A DNA stretch of 11,188 nt from Spirochaetota bacterium (GTDB taxonomy: Bacteria; Spirochaetota; Spirochaetia; DTKZ01), in contig JAKQWJ010000008.1 of the NCBI GenBank assembly GCA_029562045.1, positions 1 to 11,188 on the forward strand, read 5' to 3'. Both the position numbers and the translations under genes were made by a program. Numbering within the stretch: position 1 is the stretch's first letter; every line of letters begins with the position of its first letter. The notes under the pieces were generated by a model that saw only the letters and a list, made by a program, of their open reading frames with translations, had not been told where the DNA came from and did no database searches. This document shows, piece by piece, positions 5,687 to 11,188 of the stretch.

Positions 5687-6504
5687 TCGCGGATCCCCGC
5701 GTAATGACGGCGGACGATCCGCAGAAGCTCCTCCGCCGCTCCGGGAGGGCCGGTCACGAGACCCCGGGAGTGGAAGGGGTCGTAGGGATTGCCGGAAAAA
5801 TCGGTGGCCGCGCAGCCGGTCTCCCGCAGGAAGAGGAGCGCCGCCGCCACGTCGTAGGCCTGGAGGTCCACCTCCCAGAAGCCCTGAAGGTATCCGGCGG
5901 CCACATAGGTGAGGTCCAGCGCCGCGGCGCCGATGCGGCGGATGCCCCGGCCCAGGTACAGGATTTCCCGGGCGGCGGCGAAGAAGGCGTCCGCCGTGTC
6001 CGGGGAGCGGTAGGGAAAGCCCGTGCCCACCAGGGCGTCGCGGAGGGGAAAGGGTCGGGCCTCCGCCAGCCTGCGGGGCGGGGAACCGCCGGGGCCCTGA
6101 TGATGGGCCCCCTCTCCCCGGAGGGCGAAGAAATTCTCCCCCGTATAGGGCTTGTGGACCAGCCCCAGAAGGATCTCGTTTTCCCGCATCAGGGCCACGG
6201 AAACGGCCCAGACATCGACCCCGCTCAGATAATTGGTGGTCCCGTCCAGAGGATCGACGACCCAGGTGTACTCCCCCCGGGTTCGGGCGGTTTCCTCGCC
6301 GTGGAACCCGGCGGCGGGAAGGAGCCCCAGGAGGTCCTCCTTCAGCCGGTTTTCCGATTCCACATCGATTTCGGAGACCAGGTTCCCGGCGGATTTTTCG
6401 CTTCCGCCGCCGGGTCCCCGGGTCCTGAAATGTCCGAGCTGGTAACGCCCCACCGCCTCCACCCGGGGGATCAGGGCGGAGAGGAGGTCTTTCGCTTTCT
6501 TCAT
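5683..6504 (-). CDS. Inositol monophosphatase (SuhB/IMPase) family phosphatase
   Basis: 273-residue Mg2+-dependent sugar-phosphate phosphatase. The metal site is complete: GEE (69-71), the signature WVVDPLDGTTNYLSG (81-95), and YDVAAALLFLRETG (217-230), which carries the third aspartate (D218) where family members usually read PWDIAAG. Length is typical. Substrates in this family range from inositol and fructose-1,6-bisphosphate to histidinol phosphate and PAP, so none is assigned. ATG 6504 has no Shine-Dalgarno sequence upstream, and the best promoter match ends 11 bp before it. The gene is divergent from the cyclo-ligase across a 159-bp region and lies 56 bp upstream of the cupin, which has its own promoter. 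Confidence 0.9.
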   Translation of the reverse strand: MKKAKDLLSALIPRVEAVGRYQLGHFRTRGPGGGSEKSAGNLVSEIDVESENRLKEDLLGLLPAAGFHGEETARTRGEYTWVVDPLDGTTNYLSGVDVWAVSVALMRENEILLGLVHKPYTGENFFALRGEGAHHQGPGGSPPRRLAEARPFPLRDALVGTGFPYRSPDTADAFFAAAREILYLGRGIRRIGAAALDLTYVAAGYLQGFWEVDLQAYDVAAALLFLRETGCAATDFSGNPYDPFHSRGLVTGPPGAAEELLRIVRRHYAGIRD

Positions 6505-6515
6505 GTCGGGTCAGG

Positions 6516-6542
6516 GTAATACGGCCGGGGAGGGCCGGTCAA
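6516..6542 (-). promoter_or_regulatory. Possible promoter of the IMPase-family gene
   Basis: On the minus strand TTGACC (6542-6537) and TATTAC (6521-6516) are separated by 15 bp, shorter than ideal. The -10 ends 11 bp before ATG 6504, implying a leader of only a few bases. This fits the absence of a Shine-Dalgarno sequence. Confidence 0.3.
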
Positions 6543-6554
6543 GCTTCGGCGCGC

Positions 6555-6619
6555 CGGGGACGGAGGCCGGGGACGGAGGCCGGGGACGGAGGCTAGGGAC
6601 TGAGGCTAGGGACGGAGGC
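6555..6619. repeat. Five tandem copies of a 13-bp unit
   Basis: Units at 6555, 6568 and 6581 are identical (CGGGGACGGAGGC). Those at 6594 (TAGGGACTGAGGC) and 6607 (TAGGGACGGAGGC) carry two or three changes. The array is exactly in register and fills the middle of the divergent region between the phosphatase and cyclo-ligase promoters. It may be an operator array or a simple minisatellite. An exact single copy also lies inside the cyclo-ligase gene at 6782-6794. Confidence 0.9.
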
Positions 6620-6647
6620 GGGCGGGATGATCCCTTCCGGCGGGCCG

Positions 6648-6656
6648 TGGTATAGT
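6648..6656 (+). promoter_or_regulatory. Extended -10 promoter of the cyclo-ligase gene
   Basis: TGG-TATAGT (6648-6656) matches an extended -10 (TGn plus 5 of 6 of TATAAT). No good -35 is present. The -10 ends 7 bp before ATG 6664, so transcription should start at about the start codon, giving a leaderless mRNA. Confidence 0.5.
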
Positions 6657-6663
6657 GTGGCCC

Positions 6664-7326
6664 ATGGATCAGGATATCCGGGCCGCCAAAAAGGCCCTGC
6701 GGAGCAGGGTGCGGGACCGTCTGGCCGTCATGACTCCGGAGGAGCGGGAGAGGCGGAGTTTCGCCATCCGCCGGGCCCTGGCGGGGACGGAGGCTTTCCG
6801 GACCGCGGCGCTGGTGGCGGCCTATTACCCCCTCCCGGAGGAGCCGGACATCCTTCCCCTGCTGGAGCAGGTTCTGACGGAGGGCCGGACACTGGCCCTC
6901 CCCCGGGTCCAGGGAGGGCTCCTTCGTTTCCGGCGGGTTGCGGACTTCCGGGATTGCCTGCCCGGTTATCGGGGCGTCCGGGAGCCCCGGGAGGGGCTCC
7001 CCGTTCTGGGGACGGAGGATTTCACCGTCCCGGCCGGGGGCTCCCCGGACGGCTCCGAGCCCGGAGCGGTGATTCTGGTTCCCGGCCTGGCCTTCGATCT
7101 CCGGGGAGGGCGGCTGGGGCGGGGAAAGGGGTTCTACGACAGGTTTCTCGGCGGATTTTCTCCTTTTTCCTGTCTCGGAGAGCCCCGCATCGTCGGAGTG
7201 GCTTTCGCCGTGCAGCTCGTCCCGGACGTGCCCATGGGGGGGGAGGACCGGCGGGTGGATTTTCTGGTCACGGACGAGGGCTTTTTCCCTGTCCCGGGGA
7301 AGGGGAGGCCGTTGGACGGCCTCTGA
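6664..7326 (+). CDS. ygfA: 5-formyltetrahydrofolate cyclo-ligase (MTHFS)
   Basis: 220-residue cytoplasmic enzyme that uses ATP to turn 5-formyl-THF into 5,10-methenyl-THF, returning this folate to one-carbon metabolism. Family marks are the basic N-terminus with K10 and R14 of AAKKALRSRVRDRL, YYPLPEEPD (54-62), and the nucleotide-binding signature GLAFDLRGGRLGRGKGFYDR (141-160). It ends with QLVPDVPMGGEDRRVDFLVT, as usual. ATG 6664 fits the family start and lies 7 bp after a good -10 box. An in-frame GTG at 6655 would add three residues but falls inside that -10, so I reject it. No Shine-Dalgarno sequence is present. A 12-bp palindrome GATCGGCCGATC (7325-7336) overlaps the stop. The next gene follows after 82 bp and appears to have its own promoter. 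Confidence 0.93.
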   Translation: MDQDIRAAKKALRSRVRDRLAVMTPEERERRSFAIRRALAGTEAFRTAALVAAYYPLPEEPDILPLLEQVLTEGRTLALPRVQGGLLRFRRVADFRDCLPGYRGVREPREGLPVLGTEDFTVPAGGSPDGSEPGAVILVPGLAFDLRGGRLGRGKGFYDRFLGGFSPFSCLGEPRIVGVAFAVQLVPDVPMGGEDRRVDFLVTDEGFFPVPGKGRPLDGL

Positions 7327-7353
7327 TCGGCCGATCCCGCGCTCCGGCCTTCC

Positions 7354-7382
7354 TTGATCGGATGCGAAATATTCTGTATCTT
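7354..7382 (+). promoter_or_regulatory. Possible promoter of the unknown helical-protein gene
   Basis: TTGATC (7354-7359), 17 bp, then TATCTT (7377-7382), each 4 of 6 to consensus, in a locally AT-rich stretch of the 82-bp gap. The leader of about 20 nt would contain the GGAGGT ribosome site before ATG 7409. Confidence 0.35.
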
Positions 7383-7408
7383 TTTCCCGACGGAACGGAG
7401 GTTTTTAC

Positions 7409-8002
7409 ATGGCTCTCATCAAATCGGCGCTGGAGATCGCACTGGAAAAGACGAACGACATAAAAGGAGACAAGGGCTCCCTCGTCACGGCGGAAGGCAG
7501 AGAGGAGGGCAAGAGGCTCGCGTCGGCCTTCTTCCAGGACCCGGGGCTGGATCTGGCGGGCAGGTTCAGGGAAATTCCCCGGGACCGGCTCCCGGCGGTC
7601 CGGGAGGGCTTTTTTCAGATCGTGACCGCCAATCTGACTCTGCCCCGGGACGACGGGAGCCTGGATCAGCTGGAGGTCGTCGGCAAGGCCCTGGAGGCGG
7701 TCATCAAGGACCGGGGAGGCCTGCGCCGGCTGCGTGACCAGCTGGGCCAGTTTTTCCGGCAGTTCCTGGAGGACCGGAAGAACCTGGCGGAGGCGGTGCT
7801 GAAACAGCTGTCTCCGGCGCTGCGCCAGAAGGAGGCCCAGATCTCCCGTCAGATGGGACGACAGGTGAGAATCGATCCCATGGCGGACCCGGATTTCGTC
7901 AAGATTTACAACCAGAACATGGGCAACCTGGAAAGCCGCTACGGCGAGGTTCTGGGTCGGGTCAAGGCCGAGCTGACCGGCATGTTCGAAAAGTCAGCCT
8001 AG
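7409..8002 (+). CDS. Conserved-looking helical protein of unknown function
   Basis: 197 residues, no signal peptide and no membrane segment, so cytoplasmic. The sequence is rich in charged residues and Gln/Leu and low in Cys, and reads as mostly alpha-helical, with a likely coiled-coil or helical-bundle part around 100-150 (rows such as RDQLGQFFRQFLEDRKNLAE). The C-terminal part (PDFVKIYNQNMGNLESRYGE) looks ordered. I see no catalytic motif and do not recognise a family with confidence; it may be one of the DUFs found in anaerobes. A good ribosome site (GGAGGT, six bases before ATG) and strong third-position GC support a real gene. Its last 9 bp overlap the end of the convergent denD-like gene, with no terminator between them. 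Confidence 0.8.
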   Translation: MALIKSALEIALEKTNDIKGDKGSLVTAEGREEGKRLASAFFQDPGLDLAGRFREIPRDRLPAVREGFFQIVTANLTLPRDDGSLDQLEVVGKALEAVIKDRGGLRRLRDQLGQFFRQFLEDRKNLAEAVLKQLSPALRQKEAQISRQMGRQVRIDPMADPDFVKIYNQNMGNLESRYGEVLGRVKAELTGMFEKSA

Positions 8003-8962
8003 CCCGGCAAGATACTCCCGAATCACGGCCTCTATCCCCCGGTCCCCGGGAAGCCCCAGGGCTTCGGCGCGCTTTCCGTGCATGACCCGGGGCCAGGCGG
8101 CGACGACCCGTTCCACCTCCGGGTCCCGCCGGAACGCGATGGATCCCAGGGGCCGCTCCGGAGGCGCGCAGGCCGCCACCGCTGCGGCGATCTCTCCCGC
8201 GCTGGGGGAGATTCCCCGGCCGTTCAGGCTGCGGTAGTCCCCCAGGAGGGCGCCGTCCATGGTTCCCAATGCATGGAGGAGACGGGTGGCGGTGGCTATC
8301 CCCATCAGCGGGATGCGCATCTCCTCTCCCACGGGGCAGAGGTAATCCTTTCCCGCCAGGGGCTCCCGGATCATGTTGCTGGCGTAGCCGCTCAAGGCGG
8401 TGTTGGCCACATCCCGGACGATGATGGCCGGCAGGCGCACGCCCCGGCCGTCCAGAAAGCCCTTGCGGCTGTAGTCGTTCAGAAGCTGCTCCCCGGCGAC
8501 CTTGGCCGCCCCGTAGCTGTTCTGCGGGTGCTGGTAGGTGTAGTCGTCCACCTCGTCCGGGAGGTTCCGTCCGCCGAAGGTGGCGATGGAACTGGTGAAA
8601 ACGAAGACCGGCTTCTCCGCCCGGAGCCGGCAGGCTTCCAGAAGATGGATGGTGGCGAAGAGGTTTGCCCGCAGACCCGCCTCGAAATCCTTTTCCGCGC
8701 CTCCGGAAACCAGGGAGGCCAGATGGTAGACCGTGCCGGTATGGGGACCCACCAGGTCCCGGCAGATCCCGGGATCGCTGATGTCGGCCCGGATGAACTC
8801 CACCCGGCCGGCCAGCGCGTCCACCCGGGGGCTTCGGTCGATGTCGGTGAGGAGGATCGCCGCTTTCGGGTCTTTCGCCAGGATGAGTTCCGCCAGGCGG
8901 GCGCCCAGAAAGCCGCCGCCGCCGGTGATAAGGATCGTTTTTCCCTCATTTCTTCCGCTCAT
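7994..8962 (-). CDS. denD: DenD-like NAD-dependent D-erythronate dehydrogenase (SDR, epimerase/dehydratase type)
   Basis: 322-residue extended short-chain dehydrogenase. It has the Rossmann motif TGGGGFLG (13-20), an acidic D40 at the end of strand 2 favouring NAD, TSS (124-126), and the catalytic pair Y150-x3-K154 in NSYGAAKVAGE. The stretch LLNDYSRKGFLDGRGVRLP (160-178) and SNMIREPLAG closely resemble D-erythronate dehydrogenase DenD, which oxidises D-erythronate at C2. The start is ATG 8962: AAGGAG lies 8 bases before it, whereas ATG 8968 would be only 2 bases from that site and the TTG at 8989 is unsupported. It follows the DUF1537 kinase by 23 bp on the same strand, which matches known tetronate catabolic operons. 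Substrate specificity is inferred from similarity and context; another four-carbon sugar acid is possible. Confidence 0.85.
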   Translation of the reverse strand: MSGRNEGKTILITGGGGFLGARLAELILAKDPKAAILLTDIDRSPRVDALAGRVEFIRADISDPGICRDLVGPHTGTVYHLASLVSGGAEKDFEAGLRANLFATIHLLEACRLRAEKPVFVFTSSIATFGGRNLPDEVDDYTYQHPQNSYGAAKVAGEQLLNDYSRKGFLDGRGVRLPAIIVRDVANTALSGYASNMIREPLAGKDYLCPVGEEMRIPLMGIATATRLLHALGTMDGALLGDYRSLNGRGISPSAGEIAAAVAACAPPERPLGSIAFRRDPEVERVVAAWPRVMHGKRAEALGLPGDRGIEAVIREYLAGLG

Positions 8963-8970
8963 GCTCATGT

Positions 8971-8976
8971 CTCCTT
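8971..8976 (-). promoter_or_regulatory. Shine-Dalgarno sequence deciding the denD start
   Basis: AAGGAG on the minus strand lies 8 nt before ATG 8962 and 2 nt before ATG 8968, favouring the inner ATG. Confidence 0.65.
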
Positions 8977-8985
8977 TCCTGCTCC

Positions 8986-10302
8986 TCAAGGGTCCCGGAT
9001 CAGGCGCAGCAGTTCAATCAGGAACTCGTCGTCTCCGAAGCCTCCGGCTTTGGAAACCAGATGCCGGGGGTTTGGGACCCCCGGAACCCGGGCGGCCACC
9101 ACACCGGAAAATGTTTCCGCCAGCGGGACTATGGCCCTCTTCCCGAAGGCCTCCAGGATCCCCCCCAGGGTGTCGCCGCCGAAGACCACCAGGGTCCCCA
9201 TAACCGCTCGGGAGGCGGCATCCCGGACGATATCCCCCATGAACCGGGGAAGGATCTTGTGTATCTCCCCCGGGGGGAGTCCGAATTCTTCGGCTTTCCG
9301 GCGGTAATCCTGAAAGTCGGCGTCGTGGAGAACGCTGCGCAGGGCGCAGGGCCGGCCCTCCATGGAGGCGGAGACGATCTTCCGGACCGCTTCTTCCCGG
9401 GCTTCCGGCGAAAGAATCTCCTCCGGCTCCAGAGCCACATCCAGAAAACCGCTTCGGATGGCGGCCCGGGTCTGCCCCAGGGAGACGGGGTGGAGGCTGC
9501 CGTTCACCGCCACCAGGGGCCCGCGAAGGCGGGGCTTCTCCGGCTCGGCCCTGTGGAATCCCAGAAGCTCCGGCAGATGGGCGGCGAAGCCGGCGCAGCC
9601 CGCCAGAAGCGGACGGGAAGCCCCGCCGCCGTCCCCCTTCGTCCGAAGGGACCGGCCGCCATTCCGGGATCGGGCCAGGGCCCGGGCGGTTTCCGCCAGG
9701 TCTTCCTCGGTCCGGCCGTTCACGACGATGACCAGGAGCTCTTTTTCCTGTTCCCCCGCTTCCCGGAGGGCCGCGGCGAGTCCGGAGGGTTCCACCTCCC
9801 GGACATCCAGGTCCACGCCCTGCCGGAGGATCTCCCGGACGGATCCGGTTCGTACGGGATTGAGAAGGTCCCGGGCGAAAACCGTGTCTTCCAGCGGGAC
9901 TCCGTTCACGTACTGCCTACCCCCTTCGGTGGTGCGGCCCAGGGCGGGAAAGGCGGGGGCGAAGACCAGCGGCCCCCCTCCCCCGGCATTCATGAGGGCG
10001 GCCATTTCCACTCCCAGGTTGCCCCGCAGGGTGGAATCGGTCTTTTTGTAAAACAGCCGGATACCCTTTTTCCGGGCCCAGTGAACGAGGCTTTCCACCC
10101 GGGCGTAGGCTTCGCCGGCGGGGAGGTGCCGGGTCTGGGTGTCCACCACCAGGGTGAGGGTGGATGCCTCGAACTCCTCATCCGGGGAATCAGGACACCC
10201 CGGCGAGATCCTGACCTCCGTGGGGATCCCCGCCTCCGCGAGCTTCACCCCCGAATCCAGGGCCCCGGTGAGATCGTCGGCAATGATAAGGAGCCGGATC
10301 AT
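8986..10302 (-). CDS. DUF1537 four-carbon acid sugar kinase (OtnK/DtnK family)
   Basis: 438-residue ATP-dependent kinase of the DUF1537 family, whose characterised members phosphorylate 3-oxo-tetronate (OtnK) or D-threonate (DtnK). Domain 1 has IIADDLTGALDSG (6-18), KKTDSTLRGN (86-95) and APAFPALGRTTEGGRQYVNG (115-134), binding the sugar acid. The C-terminal nucleotide domain has FGGDTLGGIL (374-383) and SKAGGFG (417-423). Length is normal. ATG 10302 gives the canonical N-terminus MIRLLIIADD. It has no Shine-Dalgarno sequence, and an excellent promoter ends 6 bp upstream, so the mRNA is probably leaderless. The gene leads a two-gene operon with the DenD-like dehydrogenase. The isomerase (OtnI), decarboxylase (OtnC) or PdxA2-type enzyme that would complete the route is not in the window, so OtnK versus DtnK cannot be decided. 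Confidence 0.88.
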   Translation of the reverse strand: MIRLLIIADDLTGALDSGVKLAEAGIPTEVRISPGCPDSPDEEFEASTLTLVVDTQTRHLPAGEAYARVESLVHWARKKGIRLFYKKTDSTLRGNLGVEMAALMNAGGGGPLVFAPAFPALGRTTEGGRQYVNGVPLEDTVFARDLLNPVRTGSVREILRQGVDLDVREVEPSGLAAALREAGEQEKELLVIVVNGRTEEDLAETARALARSRNGGRSLRTKGDGGGASRPLLAGCAGFAAHLPELLGFHRAEPEKPRLRGPLVAVNGSLHPVSLGQTRAAIRSGFLDVALEPEEILSPEAREEAVRKIVSASMEGRPCALRSVLHDADFQDYRRKAEEFGLPPGEIHKILPRFMGDIVRDAASRAVMGTLVVFGGDTLGGILEAFGKRAIVPLAETFSGVVAARVPGVPNPRHLVSKAGGFGDDEFLIELLRLIRDP

Positions 10303-10308
10303 GTTTTT

Positions 10309-10337
10309 ATTCTATAAGGCCTTTGGGGGCGGGTCAA
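10309..10337 (-). promoter_or_regulatory. Strong sigma70-type, apparently leaderless promoter of the kinase-denD operon
   Basis: On the minus strand TTGACC (10337-10332, 5 of 6), a 17-bp spacer, and TAGAAT (10314-10309, 5 of 6). The -10 ends 6 bp before ATG 10302, placing the transcription start at or next to the A of ATG. The -35 overlaps the palindrome TCAATTGA (10334-10341) and the spacer contains AAGGCCTT (10316-10323), both possible operator elements. Confidence 0.65.
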
Positions 10338-10380
10338 TTGAAAGTGAAAAGAAAGGAAATCCGTCCCTCCATTTTGGGAG

Positions 10381-10410
10381 TTGAGCAAAGGAGGGAATCT
10401 TCGTTATTAT
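10381..10410 (+). promoter_or_regulatory. Sigma70-type promoter of ilvD
   Basis: TTGAGC (10381-10386), an 18-bp spacer, and TATTAT (10405-10410, 5 of 6). Transcription from about 10417 would give a 27-nt leader with AAGGAG (10432-10437) six bases before ATG 10444. No attenuator or leader peptide fits in that length. Confidence 0.5.
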
Positions 10411-10443
10411 GGATGAAAAATCGATCGTTCCAAGGAGACCACC

Positions 10444-11188
10444 ATGAAGATAAAATTGCGCAGCGAGACATCCACCGGCGGCCGCCGCATGGCGGGGGCC
10501 CGAAGCCTCTGGCTTGCCAACGGCATGACCGAGGACCAGTACGGCAAGCCCATCATCGCCATCGTCAATTCCTTCACCCAGTTCGTTCCCGGGCATGTCC
10601 ATCTGAAGGAGATCGGCGCCCATATCAAGGGGATCATCCAGAGCATGGGCTGCTTCGCCGCGGAGTTCAACACCATCGCCGTGGACGACGGCATCGCCAT
10701 GGGCCATGACGGCATGCTCTACTCCCTGCCTTCCCGGGAACTCATCGCCGACAGCGTGGAGTACATGGTGAACGCCCACATGGCGGACGCCATGATCTGC
10801 ATCTCCAACTGCGACAAGATCACCCCGGGAATGCTCATGGCCGCCATGCGGCTCAACATCCCGGCCATCTTCGTCTCCGGGGGGCCCATGGAGGCGGGGC
10901 ATGTGGGGAACGAGGCCATCGACCTCATCGACGCCATGATCGTGGCGGGGGACCCCTCGGTGTCGGACGAGAGGGTGCTGGAAATAGAACGCTCCGCCTG
11001 CCCCACCTGCGGCAGCTGCTCCGGCATGTTCACCGCCAACTCCATGAACTGCCTCAACGAGGCCCTGGGTCTGGGGCTCCCGGGGAACGGCACCATCGTG
11101 GCCACCCACGCCAACAGGAAGAAGCTTTTCGAGAAGGGGGCCCGCCGGATCGTCGAGATGGCCCGGGCCTATTACGAAAAGGGGGACC
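10444..11188 (+). CDS. ilvD: Dihydroxy-acid dehydratase, N-terminal 248 residues (runs off the window)
   Basis: Iron-sulfur enzyme that dehydrates 2,3-dihydroxy-isovalerate and -methylvalerate in valine, leucine and isoleucine synthesis. The open frame reaches the window edge and covers about 40% of a ~610-residue protein. It matches E. coli IlvD closely: VNSFTQFVPGHVHL (41-54), FNTIAVDDGIAMGH (75-88, D81 a Mg2+ ligand), SNCDKITPGM (121-130, with cluster ligand C123 and the carbamylated-lysine position K125), and ACPTCGSCSGMFTANSMNCL (185-204, with cluster cysteines). The related sugar-acid dehydratases (Edd type) are less similar to this than IlvD is, so a biosynthetic role is preferred despite the neighbouring sugar-acid genes. 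ATG 10444 has a clear AAGGAG. The gene is divergent from the kinase-denD operon across 141 bp. Confidence 0.95.
   Translation, partial: MKIKLRSETSTGGRRMAGARSLWLANGMTEDQYGKPIIAIVNSFTQFVPGHVHLKEIGAHIKGIIQSMGCFAAEFNTIAVDDGIAMGHDGMLYSLPSRELIADSVEYMVNAHMADAMICISNCDKITPGMLMAAMRLNIPAIFVSGGPMEAGHVGNEAIDLIDAMIVAGDPSVSDERVLEIERSACPTCGSCSGMFTANSMNCLNEALGLGLPGNGTIVATHANRKKLFEKGARRIVEMARAYYEKGD

Noticed and set aside
7325..7336. GATCGGCCGATC palindrome at the cyclo-ligase stop, considered as a terminator
   Set aside because: Only six pairs with no loop space when perfect, and no T-tract follows. It is probably a chance palindrome.
8078..10317. Long plus-strand frames (8078-9307, 9061-10317) antisense to the dehydrogenase and kinase
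   Set aside because: The opposite strand encodes well-recognised enzymes. These frames are low-complexity (Gly, Pro, Arg-rich), without motifs or good starts.
10409..10447. A 12-codon upstream ORF (MDEKSIVPRRPP) whose stop overlaps the ilvD ATG, considered as a leader peptide
   Set aside because: The predicted ilvD transcription start (about 10417) lies after its ATG, its composition is not rich in Val, Leu or Ile, and no attenuator hairpins follow.

Overview
This is an 11.2 kb, very GC-rich, gene-dense bacterial window with ordinary protein-coding genes on both strands. I see no RNA gene, insertion sequence, phage gene or CRISPR array. The mix of a split ChlI/ChlD-type chelatase (probably cobalt insertion for B12), a LarA-like nickel-pincer isomerase, a sugar-acid dehydrogenase/kinase pair and a conserved unknown helical protein suggests an anaerobic fermenter. 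Synergistota is my best guess, but nothing here proves it.

Layout. (1) 1-2670, plus strand: the tail of an unknown gene, then a chelatase ATPase (91-1326) and its von Willebrand A half (to 2183) in the -1 frame, then ybaK. The two chelatase frames meet at a run of nine A (1285-1293). This looks like a programmed frameshift that makes a short ChlI-like and a long ChlD-like protein from one gene. (2) 2690-6504, minus strand, in transcription order: inositol-monophosphatase-family phosphatase, cupin, LarA-like isomerase, small SET-domain protein, and a long eukaryotic-type chorismate mutase. A promoter precedes the cupin, and two strong inverted repeats separate the isomerase from the SET gene. 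(3) 6505-6663: a divergent intergenic region with five tandem copies of a 13-bp unit between two opposite promoters. (4) 6664-8002, plus strand: 5-formyltetrahydrofolate cyclo-ligase and an unknown helical protein. (5) 7994-10302, minus strand: a DUF1537 four-carbon acid sugar kinase followed by a DenD-like D-erythronate dehydrogenase, a likely two-gene catabolic operon whose end overlaps the end of the previous gene. (6) 10303-10443: a second divergent promoter region. (7) 10444 to the end, plus strand: the first 40% of ilvD.

Two things stand out. The first is the chelatase frameshift site. The second is that several genes without a Shine-Dalgarno sequence (chelatase, cyclo-ligase, DUF1537 kinase, perhaps the phosphatase) have a -10 box only 6-11 bp before the start codon, so their mRNAs should be leaderless or nearly so. 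Other genes (ybaK, cupin, denD, ilvD, the unknown helical protein) have clear Shine-Dalgarno sequences. The long ORFs antisense to the isomerase, kinase, dehydrogenase and chelatase are GC-driven shadows and are left out. No gene-free stretch exceeds 300 bases.
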